The translations under genes were made by a program, and so were the position numbers. This document shows, in pieces, positions 1 through 7,157 of a stretch of DNA of 12,531 bases; position 1 is the first letter of the stretch, and each line of letters starts with the position of its first letter. Source of the stretch: an uncultured Lachnospiraceae bacterium (GTDB taxonomy: Bacteria > Bacillota > Clostridia > Lachnospirales > Lachnospiraceae); assembly GCA_902783305.1 (NCBI GenBank), contig CACZQU010000224.1:1-12531 (forward strand), written 5' to 3'. Under the pieces are notes generated by a model that was given only the letters and a program-made list of their open reading frames with translations, had not been told where the DNA came from and ran no database searches.

Positions 1-1
1 C

Positions 2-61
2 CAACATGCAAGCGTCTGTTTGGAAAACTATTACGAACAGACCCTGCTTGCCAAGTACTGA
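2..61 (+). CDS. Possible 3' end of an upstream gene (partial)
   Basis: A reading frame open from the left edge ends at a TGA at 59-61 and gives about 19 residues ending in ENYYEQTLLAKY. The composition looks like a real protein C-terminus, and the stop lies well before the promoter at 128, as expected for the end of a preceding gene. The piece is too short to assign a family. The other two forward frames are also open for a while (to 168 and to about 92), so the choice of frame is uncertain. The same bases form a large hairpin (8-51). Confidence 0.25.
   Translation, partial: QHASVCLENYYEQTLLAKY
8..51. repeat. Large imperfect inverted repeat (stem-loop)
   Basis: GCAAGC (8-13) pairs with GCTTGC (46-51). 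Directly inside it GTCTGTT (14-20) pairs with AACAGAC (36-42). The stem can extend by T21-G35 and G22-C34, leaving an 11-nt loop and a 3-nt CCT bulge at 43-45 on the right arm. That is about 15 pairs with one bulge. No T-run follows, so it is not a standard intrinsic terminator. It could be a processing or attenuation structure, the edge of a small mobile element, or a structured end of an upstream gene. Confidence 0.55.
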
Positions 62-127
62 AGAAGCCAAAAACGACTCTCTTGATGCTTAGAACCGTCA
101 ACATATGGATCTGGTTAGGAATTTGTC

Positions 128-156
128 TTGAAAAAGTGCATGATTTTGTGTATAAT
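128..156 (+). promoter_or_regulatory. Sigma-A type promoter for the R-M operon
   Basis: A -35 element TTGAAA (128-133) and a perfect -10 TATAAT (151-156) are separated by exactly 17 bp. Transcription would start near 163, giving a leader of about 90 nt before the regulator start at 256. This is the only strong promoter I see in the window, and it would drive the HTH gene and everything downstream. Confidence 0.8.
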
Positions 157-171
157 TCAAAATGTTGAATT
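154..171. promoter_or_regulatory. Dyad overlapping the -10 and start site (putative operator)
   Basis: AATTCAA (154-160) and TTGAATT (165-171) form a perfect inverted repeat with 7-bp arms and a 4-bp AATG spacer. It begins inside the -10 box and covers the expected transcription start. A dimeric HTH protein bound here would block RNA polymerase. The first gene downstream encodes a Cro/CI-type regulator, so autoregulation is the simplest reading. Which protein binds is inferred. Confidence 0.6.
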
Positions 172-173
172 GT

Positions 174-194
174 ATCCTGATGGGCCTGCAGGAT
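174..194. repeat. Second dyad in the operon leader
   Basis: ATCCTG (174-179) and CAGGAT (189-194) form a 6-bp inverted repeat with a 9-nt spacer, three bases after the dyad at 154-171. The right part contains the 8-bp palindrome CCTGCAGG (185-192). It may be a second protein site or a weak leader hairpin. A repeat this short could also be chance. Confidence 0.3.
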
Positions 195-255
195 TAGATG
201 ATATTTCAGGTTACTACAGCAACGCCAACTTTGTTTTTGAGAACAGGGGGTTGTC

Positions 256-462
256 ATGGCAGTCAGTTATAATAAGCTCTGGAACCTTGTGAGACAGAAC
301 AAAATGAAAAAAGGTGAACTCGCCAGAGCAGCAGAAATCAGTAGCTATTGGATGTCCAAGTTGAACAAGGATGAACCAGTACAGATGGAAGTAATGCTTC
401 GCCTGTGCAAGGTATTCCATTGTGATATTGGGGATTTGATGGAAGTCATTGAAGAAGAATAA
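256..462 (+). CDS. Small Cro/CI-family HTH regulator
   Basis: A 68-residue protein made almost entirely of one helix-turn-helix domain of the Xre/Cro type (HTH_26-like). The segment KKGELARAAEISSYWMSKL is the HTH core, and the C-terminal CDIGDLMEVIEE ending is typical of short single-domain family members. The start is set by AGGGGG at 245-250, five bases before the ATG. It is the first gene after the promoter and lies 18 bp before hsdM, as controller-type regulators of R-M operons often do. It most likely binds the promoter dyad at 154-171 to limit expression of its own operon. Family assignment is secure; the target and the direction of control are inferred. Confidence 0.88.
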   Translation: MAVSYNKLWNLVRQNKMKKGELARAAEISSYWMSKLNKDEPVQMEVMLRLCKVFHCDIGDLMEVIEEE

Positions 463-480
463 CCGTTTGGAGGAAGATAT

Positions 481-2259
481 ATGCAGTTCAATGAGCTTCA
501 GAAACAGACTAATACGAATATTCAAGAAAAGGCCAACCTGATTTGGGAGAGCGCTACTCACCTTGTCGGCCTTTTCAAGCCCCATGAGTACGGCAAGGTT
601 ATTCTTCCCTTGACCGTTCTTAAACGTTTTGACGATGCCCTTGCCCCTACCAAACAAGCGGTTCTCGATATGAAGAAGAAACTGGACGCTGCCGGAGCAA
701 ACGAACAGTTGATTGAGGGTGCTCTGACGCGCACTTCTGGCTATGCTTTCTATAACACCAGCAAGTTCGATTTCCAGAAGCTTCTTGCAGATCCCGATAA
801 TATCGCAGACAACTTCGACGATTATCTCAAAGGGTTTTCGGCAAACGTCGCTGATATAATCTCCCGTTTTGAATTTGCCAACACCGTCGGAACAATGGTC
901 GAGGGTGGAGTCCTGTTCGTTATGATTCAGGAGTTTAACTCAGCGAAGGCTGATATGTCTCCGAAGAAGATTACGTCTGCCGACATGGGCTATATCTTTG
1001 AGGAATTGATCCGGAAGTTCTCCGAGTCCTACGACGAACAAGCAGGAGCGCACTTCACCAGCCGCGATGTCATCTATTTGATGACTGATCTCTTGATCTC
1101 TCCCGAAAAGGAAGAAATCAAAGAAAACGGCTGTACGAAAACTGCTTACGATATGGCAATGGGCACTTCTCAGATGCTGGGATGTCTGACTGAACGGCTG
1201 CAAGCTTTGAGCGAAGATGCTGTGTTGACATGCTTCGGACAGGAGTTCAACCCCGAAACCTATGCGATTGCTAAATCCGATATGCTCATCAAGGGGGGCA
1301 ACGCCTCCGGCATGATGTACGGAGATACCTTAAGCCAGGACAAGTTCTCTGGTTATGAGTTTGACTATATCATCTCCAATCCGCCCTTTGGCATTGACTG
1401 GAAGCGCGAGCGCACCGAAGTGGAAGCCGAGGCGAAGAAGGGTTATGACGGTCGTTTCGGTCCCGGCCTTCCTGCTATCTCCGATGGACAGATGCTCTTC
1501 ATGCTCAACGGTGTGAAGAAGCTTAAGGAAGGCTCCGGGCGCATGGCGATAGTTCAGAACGGGTCCTCCCTTTTCACTGGTGACGCTGGTAGCGGAGCTT
1601 CGGAAATCCGGCGCTATGTGATTGGTGAAGATCTCGTTGACGCGATCATCCAGCTTCCTACAGACCTGTTTTATAACACGGGAATTGCCACGTACATTTG
1701 GGTTTTAACCAAAGGAAAAGAAATGCACCGCGCAGGCAAAGTGCAGCTCATTGACGCTTCTAAATGTTTCGTGAAGCGCCGCAAGAATATCGGTAATAAA
1801 CGCGTTGACCTTGACGAGAACTGCATTAGACTCATCCTGAAAGCTTACGAAGCCTTTGAAGATGGCACATTCACAGAGAATGACTTGACTGTTGAATCCA
1901 AGGTCTATGACAATGATTTCTTTGGCTATACGAAAGTTACGGTAGAGACCGCTCTTTGTGACGAAGACGGCAAGCCAACTCTAAAGAAGGGCAAGATGCA
2001 GGCCATTAAAGGAGCTTCCGATAGCGAGATTATTCCTTTGCAGGATGATATTGAGGCCTATATAGAGAAGAATGTCTTGCCCTATAATAAGGTAGCATTT
2101 CTTGACCGTAGCAAAGACAAGGTTGGCTATGAAATCCCGTTTACACGCTTGTTTTATAAGTTTGTTCCTCCTACTCCTTCCGATGATATCTTTGCAGAAA
2201 TTAAAGGCTTGGAGGCGGAAGAAACAGAATTGATGAAGGAGCTGTTCGGAAATGCGTGA
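481..2259 (+). CDS. hsdM: Type I restriction enzyme, DNA adenine methyltransferase subunit HsdM
   Basis: A 592-residue modification subunit that transfers a methyl group from AdoMet to adenine in the site chosen by HsdS, and is also needed for restriction. An HsdM_N-type helical region spans roughly 10-150, followed by the N6-adenine methyltransferase fold. Catalytic motif IV, NPPF, is at 300-303 after DYIIS, and the pre-motif HFTSRDV at 191-197 is typical of HsdM. Motif I, which binds AdoMet, is at 224-233 and reads DMAMGTSQML instead of the usual DPxCGTGG(M/F)L; it keeps Asp224 and Gly228 but lacks the later glycines. The start is fixed by GGAGGAAG at 469-476. The C-terminus overlaps hsdS by 8 nt, so the two subunits are probably translationally coupled. 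Confidence 0.95.
   Translation: MQFNELQKQTNTNIQEKANLIWESATHLVGLFKPHEYGKVILPLTVLKRFDDALAPTKQAVLDMKKKLDAAGANEQLIEGALTRTSGYAFYNTSKFDFQKLLADPDNIADNFDDYLKGFSANVADIISRFEFANTVGTMVEGGVLFVMIQEFNSAKADMSPKKITSADMGYIFEELIRKFSESYDEQAGAHFTSRDVIYLMTDLLISPEKEEIKENGCTKTAYDMAMGTSQMLGCLTERLQALSEDAVLTCFGQEFNPETYAIAKSDMLIKGGNASGMMYGDTLSQDKFSGYEFDYIISNPPFGIDWKRERTEVEAEAKKGYDGRFGPGLPAISDGQMLFMLNGVKKLKEGSGRMAIVQNGSSLFTGDAGSGASEIRRYVIGEDLVDAIIQLPTDLFYNTGIATYIWVLTKGKEMHRAGKVQLIDASKCFVKRRKNIGNKRVDLDENCIRLILKAYEAFEDGTFTENDLTVESKVYDNDFFGYTKVTVETALCDEDGKPTLKKGKMQAIKGASDSEIIPLQDDIEAYIEKNVLPYNKVAFLDRSKDKVGYEIPFTRLFYKFVPPTPSDDIFAEIKGLEAEETELMKELFGNA
2236..2241 (+). promoter_or_regulatory. Ribosome binding site of hsdS inside hsdM
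   Basis: AAGGAG lies within the last codons of hsdM, 10 bases before the ATG at 2252. It supports the overlapping hsdS start and the 8-nt overlap with hsdM. Confidence 0.65.
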
Positions 2260-3544
2260 GACAAAAGACAGCAATATCAAATGGGTCGGAGCAATTCCTT
2301 CAACTTGGACTACTGAGTTGGGAAAGCATTTTATGACTTGCTTGGACCGCCCCGTTAGAGAAGATGACGGAGTTATCACCTGTTTCCGAGACGGTGAGGT
2401 GACATTGCGATCAAAGCGACGCGAGGAAGGATTCACGGTATCCTTCCAGGAGATCGGATATCAAGGAATAGAACCGGGTGACTTGGTTGTTCATGGTATG
2501 GACGGCTTTGCTGGGGCAATCGGCATTTCTGACTCTCGTGGCAAAGCGACGCCTGTTCTTAATGTTTTGGATACGAAACAGGATAAGCGATACATGATGT
2601 ACGCTCTGAGGAACATGGCATATACCGATGTTTTTCTGGCTTTATCTACAGGAATTAGGGTTAGGTCATGTGATACGAGCTGGAAGAAGCTTCGCTCTTT
2701 GGAATATGCACTTCCGCCTCTCGATGAACAGAGGAAGATAGCAGATAAGATTGAACAGAAGAGCAAACAGGTCGATGCCCTGATTGCCAACCAGCAAGCA
2801 CAGATCGAAAAGCTAAAACAGTATAAGCAGTCCCTCATCACGGAAGTCGTGACAAAGGGGCTTGATCCGGATGCCCCGATGAAGGACAGCGGAGCTGAGT
2901 GGTTGGAATCAATTCCACAATCCTGGCAAGTGGCCCCTTTGAAGTCATTGTTTTCTTTCGGGAAAGGACTTCCAATCACAAAGGATAATCTTATCGAGAG
3001 TGGAGTCCCTGTAATTAGTTACGGACAGATTCATGCAAAATGGAATAGTGGCGTCACTATTCATGAAGCGCTAAAGAGATTTGTTAGCGAAGAATACATA
3101 ACAACAAATCCCAATTCCCTTGTGAAGCAAGGAGATTTTATCATGGCGGATACGTCAGAAGATCGTGAGGGATGCGGAAACTGTGCCTATGTTGATACTG
3201 ATGATCAAATCTTTGCAGGCTATCATACTATCATCTTGAACGCAAATGATATCTCAGATCATAAATACCTTGCATATCTCTTCCGTACTGATGCATGGAG
3301 AAGCCAAATTCGCAAACGTGTTTCAGGCGTTAAGTTGTTTAGCATTTCCAGAAGAATACTTGGAGATGTGTCGGTCATTCTCCCACCGGAAGAAGAAGCA
3401 TTAAGAATGGTATCAATTCTTGATGCTAAATGCTCAAAAGTGGATCGGCTTATTGAAATTAAACAGAAAAAGATTGAAGAATTAAACCTTTACAAAAAAT
3501 CTCTTATCTACGAATATGTCACGGGCAAGAAAGAGGTCGTTTAA
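2252..3544 (+). CDS. hsdS: Type I restriction enzyme, specificity subunit HsdS
   Basis: A 430-residue protein that recognises the split DNA target for both methylation and cleavage. It has the standard two-half design. The first target-recognition domain (about 8-153) opens with KWVGAIPSTW and is followed by the conserved segment LPPLDEQRKIADKI and a long coiled-coil spacer (about 154-200). The second domain (about 213-375) opens with EWLESIPQSW and is followed by LPPEEEALRMVSIL and a second coil (about 376-425). The two halves repeat the same architecture, as in functional HsdS. The second conserved segment has EEEALRM where the first has DEQRKIA. No second hsdS, recombinase or inverted copy is visible, so there is no sign of phase-variable specificity. 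The target sequence cannot be predicted from the protein alone. Confidence 0.95.
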   Translation: MRETKDSNIKWVGAIPSTWTTELGKHFMTCLDRPVREDDGVITCFRDGEVTLRSKRREEGFTVSFQEIGYQGIEPGDLVVHGMDGFAGAIGISDSRGKATPVLNVLDTKQDKRYMMYALRNMAYTDVFLALSTGIRVRSCDTSWKKLRSLEYALPPLDEQRKIADKIEQKSKQVDALIANQQAQIEKLKQYKQSLITEVVTKGLDPDAPMKDSGAEWLESIPQSWQVAPLKSLFSFGKGLPITKDNLIESGVPVISYGQIHAKWNSGVTIHEALKRFVSEEYITTNPNSLVKQGDFIMADTSEDREGCGNCAYVDTDDQIFAGYHTIILNANDISDHKYLAYLFRTDAWRSQIRKRVSGVKLFSISRRILGDVSVILPPEEEALRMVSILDAKCSKVDRLIEIKQKKIEELNLYKKSLIYEYVTGKKEVV

Positions 3545-4503
3545 TGACAGAGATTCCTATTACCCTTCAATCTGACGAGAATGGCTACTTTGACCGAGAA
3601 TGTCCTAACGAGAACTGCCTTTACAGGTTCAAAATTAAGCTGAAAGATTGGGAAGACAAGATTTCTGACGATGAAGTTCATTGTCCAATGTGTGGGCATA
3701 TTGACACCTCGGATAAGTGGTGGACACAAGAACAGCTTGAACAGATTCAAGAGGTTGTAAGTAGTTATGCTCTATCTTATATCCAAAAAGAACTGGACAA
3801 ATCTTGGAAAAAGGTTGCTCAATCCACACGCAATAACAAGTTCATAAAGATAACTTATAAGCCTGGAAAACGCATTAACTTCATCAACAACCCCATCGGC
3901 CAGAGCGAAGAATGGGCTCAAGAGATTACTTGTGAGCATTGTGGAACTCAATACAGCGTAATCGGATCGGCGTACTTTTGCCCCTGCTGCGGATACAATT
4001 CTGCGAGTCATGCCTTTGAAGAATCGCTCGACTCAATCTCAAAAATGCTTTCTTCACTTCCACAGATGGAAAGGATGTTTTCAGAATCATATGGGGACGA
4101 CAAGGCAAATACTATGTGTCGTGGAATGCTGGAAGGAACACTTGGCGACTGCATGTCTGCTTTTCAGAAATTTGCTTCATGCAGATATTCTGAGATATCC
4201 GGATCGGTGGTTAGGGTCAATGATTTTCAAATCGTGAAAAAAGGAAGTGACCTATTCAAGGCCGCTACAGGAAAAGGATACGACGATTGGTTGTCTCCTG
4301 ATGAAATAGATGATTTGAACGTGTTATTTCAGAGAAGGCATCTTTTTGAACATAACAATGGGATGGTTGATCAGCAGTATTTGGATAAGACCCAAGATCC
4401 AGAATATGTTGTTGGTCAGCGACTAATAATGCGCGAAGCAGATACGAGAGATCTGATTCGGCTTCTCAAAAAACTCGGTCAAGGAATATTGACGCTTTCC
4501 TAA
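3544..4503 (+). CDS. Double zinc-ribbon protein with HEPN-type RNase motif
   Basis: A 319-residue protein whose ATG shares its first base with the last base of the hsdS stop codon, so translation is very probably coupled. The N-terminus has one zinc ribbon (Cys20-x4-Cys25 and Cys47-x2-Cys50). A second follows (Cys130-x2-Cys133 and Cys146-x2-Cys149). The rest (about 155-318) looks helical and contains QRRHLFEHNNG at 263-273. Arg265-His266-x3-His270 matches the R-[N/H/D]-x3-H signature of HEPN ribonucleases, which include the toxin domains of PrrC, RloC and many abortive-infection proteins. There is no ATPase domain, so it is not a PrrC or RloC itself. The likely role is an RNA-cleaving effector tied to the R-M complex, with the ribbons binding nucleic acid or a partner. 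The HEPN call rests on the motif; the substrate and the toxin role are inferred. Confidence 0.72.
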   Translation: MTEIPITLQSDENGYFDRECPNENCLYRFKIKLKDWEDKISDDEVHCPMCGHIDTSDKWWTQEQLEQIQEVVSSYALSYIQKELDKSWKKVAQSTRNNKFIKITYKPGKRINFINNPIGQSEEWAQEITCEHCGTQYSVIGSAYFCPCCGYNSASHAFEESLDSISKMLSSLPQMERMFSESYGDDKANTMCRGMLEGTLGDCMSAFQKFASCRYSEISGSVVRVNDFQIVKKGSDLFKAATGKGYDDWLSPDEIDDLNVLFQRRHLFEHNNGMVDQQYLDKTQDPEYVVGQRLIMREADTRDLIRLLKKLGQGILTLS

Positions 4504-4504
4504 T

Positions 4505-4521
4505 GTCGTCTATCAGACGAC
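4505..4521 (+). other. Hairpin 1 in the spacer before the GmrSD gene
   Basis: GTCGTCT (4505-4511) and AGACGAC (4515-4521) are perfect 7-base arms around ATC, beginning two bases after the stop codon of the zinc-ribbon/HEPN gene. No U-run follows, so it is not a clear intrinsic terminator. It may protect the upstream mRNA from 3' exonucleases or alter expression across the junction. Confidence 0.55.
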
Positions 4522-4526
4522 CAGAT

Positions 4527-4540
4527 GGTCAGAGATGACC
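4527..4540 (+). other. Hairpin 2 with GNRA tetraloop in the same spacer
   Basis: GGTCA (4527-4531) and TGACC (4536-4540) enclose GAGA, a GNRA tetraloop. Competing pairings exist: GACC at 4519-4522 can pair with GGTC at 4527-4530, which would break both hairpins, and CTATC (4510-4514) can pair with GATAG (4541-4545) as an outer stem. The spacer could therefore switch between folds. The biological use is unknown. Confidence 0.5.
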
Positions 4541-4583
4541 GATAGAATACTTGTAGAACATGAGTAACAAGGAGAACTGAGCT

Positions 4584-7157
4584 ATGCGAATTGATGGCGG
4601 CTTTTTCATCAACGATTTCATTAACAAGAATCTCAGACAGTATACGATTCCTGTCTATCAGAGAAACTATGAATGGTCTTCTGAGCAGTGCGAAAAGCTG
4701 TTTGGAGATATTATTCAGGCTTATAAGCAGGACCGCCATCATTTTACCGGCTCTGTTGTTTATGAGAAATTCAGAGAAGAGAATAAGATTGAGACGTATC
4801 TCATCATCGACGGTCAGCAGCGTTTGACCACAATTTACATTCTCCTTAAGGCTCTCGCTGATAACGGAAAGAATGATGGAGAAAAAGAAGCTATCAGCAG
4901 TGTGCTTTTCAACAATGACGTTTTCAAACGCTACCAGATTGATGAAAGCAGCAAGCTCAAGCTCAAGCCGATCAAGAGCGACAATCAGCAATTGCTTCTG
5001 CTTATGTCCGGTAAGATCAGCGAGATGGACAAATCCAGCGGCATTTACAAAAACTATGCCCTGTTCTGCAAATTGATTCAGAAAGCTTTTGAAAGCGATC
5101 CTGACTTGAATGCTGAGCGCATCTATTACGGCATTGGAAAACTTACCTGTGCCATGATTAAGCTTGAAGACGAAGAGAAAGGAAAAGAACAGGAGATCTT
5201 CGAGCGTATCAACTCAACCGGCGTTCCTCTGAGCCTTGCGGATAAAATCAGAAACTATGTTTTGATGACCGATGTGGATCAGGAAAGACTTTATGAAGAA
5301 TACTGGTTAAAGACGGAACAGTTATTGACAAAGGAACAGATCGCTGGATTCTTCCTTGATTTCTTGAATCTAAAACTTGATGGCTTCACAAGAGAAAACG
5401 AGGCCTATGATAACTTCAAGCTATTGTTTGAGGAAAACAAATATACCAATGAATCTATGCTTGCAGAGATCCACCACCGCGCAAAGCAGTACCATATCTT
5501 CCTGAACGGTGACAAGGATCTCGGAGATGGCGCACACAATGCGCTTATTGGCCTTCGCAAGCTGAATCAATCTACGGTCTACCTATTCCTTTTCAACGTA
5601 TTTGATGATTATGAGAATGGCGTCATAGATAATGACGAGTTGACAAAGGTTCTTAACTTCTTGCTCAGATACAGCATTCGCCGTTTGATTTGTGAAATCG
5701 GTTCTAACTCATTGCGAGGTCTGTATAAAACGCTCTATACTCGTGTCTTTGCCCGTCAGGAGAATAAAGAGCATTACTACGATGCAATCGTTTCTTTCCT
5801 AACGCAACTGACCTCGAAAGACGCGATCCCGACCGATGAGGAGTTCACTCTCGCGCTTAAGGAAAAGAACCTCTATCGCAAAAACGCGCTCTGCAAATAT
5901 CTTCTCGTTGCAATTGAAAACCAAGGCAAGGGCAAGGTCGAGATTGACCAGTTGAGCATTGAACATATCCTTCCCCAGAATAAAAACCTTCCTAAAGCGT
6001 GGCGGGATATGCTTGGCGAAGATTGGGAGTACATACAGAGCAAATATCTCCATACACTCGGCAACTTAACTCTTACCGCTTATAACAGCGAATACAGCGA
6101 CCGCCCGTTTGACGAGAAGAAATATATGCTGGAGAACCCGGAGAAGCCGAACCATATCAAGGTTCTCTATAACGATGTTGTTGATCAGGCAGTTTGGAAT
6201 GAGGAAACTATCCAGCGTCGCGCAGGAAACCTTTGTAAGATCATTCTGAAGCTGTTTGCCATTGAAAAGCCCGAGTATGCCGTTGACTTCAGCGATCCGA
6301 GATACCGTGAGTATACGGCGGCAAATCCGAGCGAGGCTACTTACAAAACGGTCAATTACTATGAACTTCTCGGTGAACGCGTCAATATCGACAGTTTCGC
6401 CGGAATGGTGAAATCTCTTGCTCTGAAGCTCTATGAATATGATAACACCATTATCGAAGGCATGGCTCAAAGAAGTGATTGCTTTGAGGGATGGATGTAT
6501 CCCTTCTGCTCGTACGATATCGGCAAGGTTAAGAATGGCCAGGAACTCAAAGTTGGAACTGGGATTTATCTGAGCACCGGCTTCTCGGCTCACGACTGTG
6601 TTAGCATCATCCGGAACCTCCTGCGCAGATATGATCTTGATGTGAATGAAGACTTTGTTTACAGCGCAAGACCGAACAATGTCCCTGAAGACAAAATTAG
6701 CCGTCTTGAGATAGCAAAGGGCTGGTGCGAACAGAAATGTGGCAACGGCGAGATCGGCTTCAAACGGGAGAATAGCCAGCAGCGGTACGTGCGATTCACG
6801 ACAAAATACCTTGACAGTATTATTCCCGAGTCAACGTCTGTTCTTAGTCCGTGGAAAACACCGAACTTCTACTTCTACGAAATCACAAATTTCAAGAACG
6901 AGTTCTTTATTCAGCTCTACTTCTATTGTAAAAACCTGTCGGATGAAATGAGGACTGCATATACCCATCTCGCAGACATATTGGACATGGGTGAGCTGAA
7001 GAAGGGATATATGCTGTTCTTCAAATCAAAAGCTTTCGCGAATGAAGAAAGCGATAATGAGCAAACGGTACTGAATCAGTTGGATGCGCTGTTTGAAGAA
7101 GTAAAAGCCTTTGAGGAAGTAGTCAAGAGCAAGTGGGAGGGCACGAAGAATGGATAA
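4584..7157 (+). CDS. GmrSD-like nuclease (DUF262-DUF1524), candidate type IV restriction enzyme
   Basis: An 857-residue protein related to GmrSD enzymes, which cut DNA carrying modified bases such as glucosylated hydroxymethylcytosine. The N-terminal DUF262 (ParB/Srx-like) domain has IPVYQRNYEW at 22-31, the signature DGQQR at 76-80 and the FERINSTGVPLSLADKIRN segment at about 206-224. The DUF1524 HNH-type nuclease domain has IEHILPQ at 459-465 and LGNLTLTAYN at 492-501, with His461, Asn494 and Asn501 as likely active-site residues. About 290 further C-terminal residues are not assigned to a family with confidence; they include an aromatic-rich stretch after about 750 and may sense the modification or control activity. 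AAGGAG at 4569-4574 fixes the start. It overlaps hsdR by 8 nt, so the two nucleases are probably made together. Action on modified DNA is inferred from the family. Confidence 0.87.
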   Translation: MRIDGGFFINDFINKNLRQYTIPVYQRNYEWSSEQCEKLFGDIIQAYKQDRHHFTGSVVYEKFREENKIETYLIIDGQQRLTTIYILLKALADNGKNDGEKEAISSVLFNNDVFKRYQIDESSKLKLKPIKSDNQQLLLLMSGKISEMDKSSGIYKNYALFCKLIQKAFESDPDLNAERIYYGIGKLTCAMIKLEDEEKGKEQEIFERINSTGVPLSLADKIRNYVLMTDVDQERLYEEYWLKTEQLLTKEQIAGFFLDFLNLKLDGFTRENEAYDNFKLLFEENKYTNESMLAEIHHRAKQYHIFLNGDKDLGDGAHNALIGLRKLNQSTVYLFLFNVFDDYENGVIDNDELTKVLNFLLRYSIRRLICEIGSNSLRGLYKTLYTRVFARQENKEHYYDAIVSFLTQLTSKDAIPTDEEFTLALKEKNLYRKNALCKYLLVAIENQGKGKVEIDQLSIEHILPQNKNLPKAWRDMLGEDWEYIQSKYLHTLGNLTLTAYNSEYSDRPFDEKKYMLENPEKPNHIKVLYNDVVDQAVWNEETIQRRAGNLCKIILKLFAIEKPEYAVDFSDPRYREYTAANPSEATYKTVNYYELLGERVNIDSFAGMVKSLALKLYEYDNTIIEGMAQRSDCFEGWMYPFCSYDIGKVKNGQELKVGTGIYLSTGFSAHDCVSIIRNLLRRYDLDVNEDFVYSARPNNVPEDKISRLEIAKGWCEQKCGNGEIGFKRENSQQRYVRFTTKYLDSIIPESTSVLSPWKTPNFYFYEITNFKNEFFIQLYFYCKNLSDEMRTAYTHLADILDMGELKKGYMLFFKSKAFANEESDNEQTVLNQLDALFEEVKAFEEVVKSKWEGTKNG
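7135..7140 (+). promoter_or_regulatory. Ribosome binding site of hsdR inside the GmrSD gene
   Basis: GGGAGG lies 9 bases before the ATG at 7150 and supports the start of hsdR inside the preceding gene rather than a downstream Met. Confidence 0.65.

Noticed and set aside
2252..3544. Phase-variable hsdS locus
   Set aside because: There is only one full-length hsdS, with no silent partial copy, inverted repeats or recombinase in the window.
3544..4503. Direct identification as PrrC or RloC anticodon nuclease
   Set aside because: Those proteins have a large ABC-type ATPase domain; here there are zinc ribbons and no Walker motifs, so only the HEPN-like motif is shared.
4505..4540. Tandem hairpins as a rho-independent terminator after the zinc-ribbon/HEPN gene
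   Set aside because: No T-run follows either stem and the next gene starts within 80 nt in the same direction with no promoter visible between them.
4560..4580. Six-codon mini-ORF (MSNKEN) ending four bases before the GmrSD start, resembling a leader peptide
   Set aside because: It has no ribosome site of its own and contains the Shine-Dalgarno of the real gene; its length and make-up fit chance.
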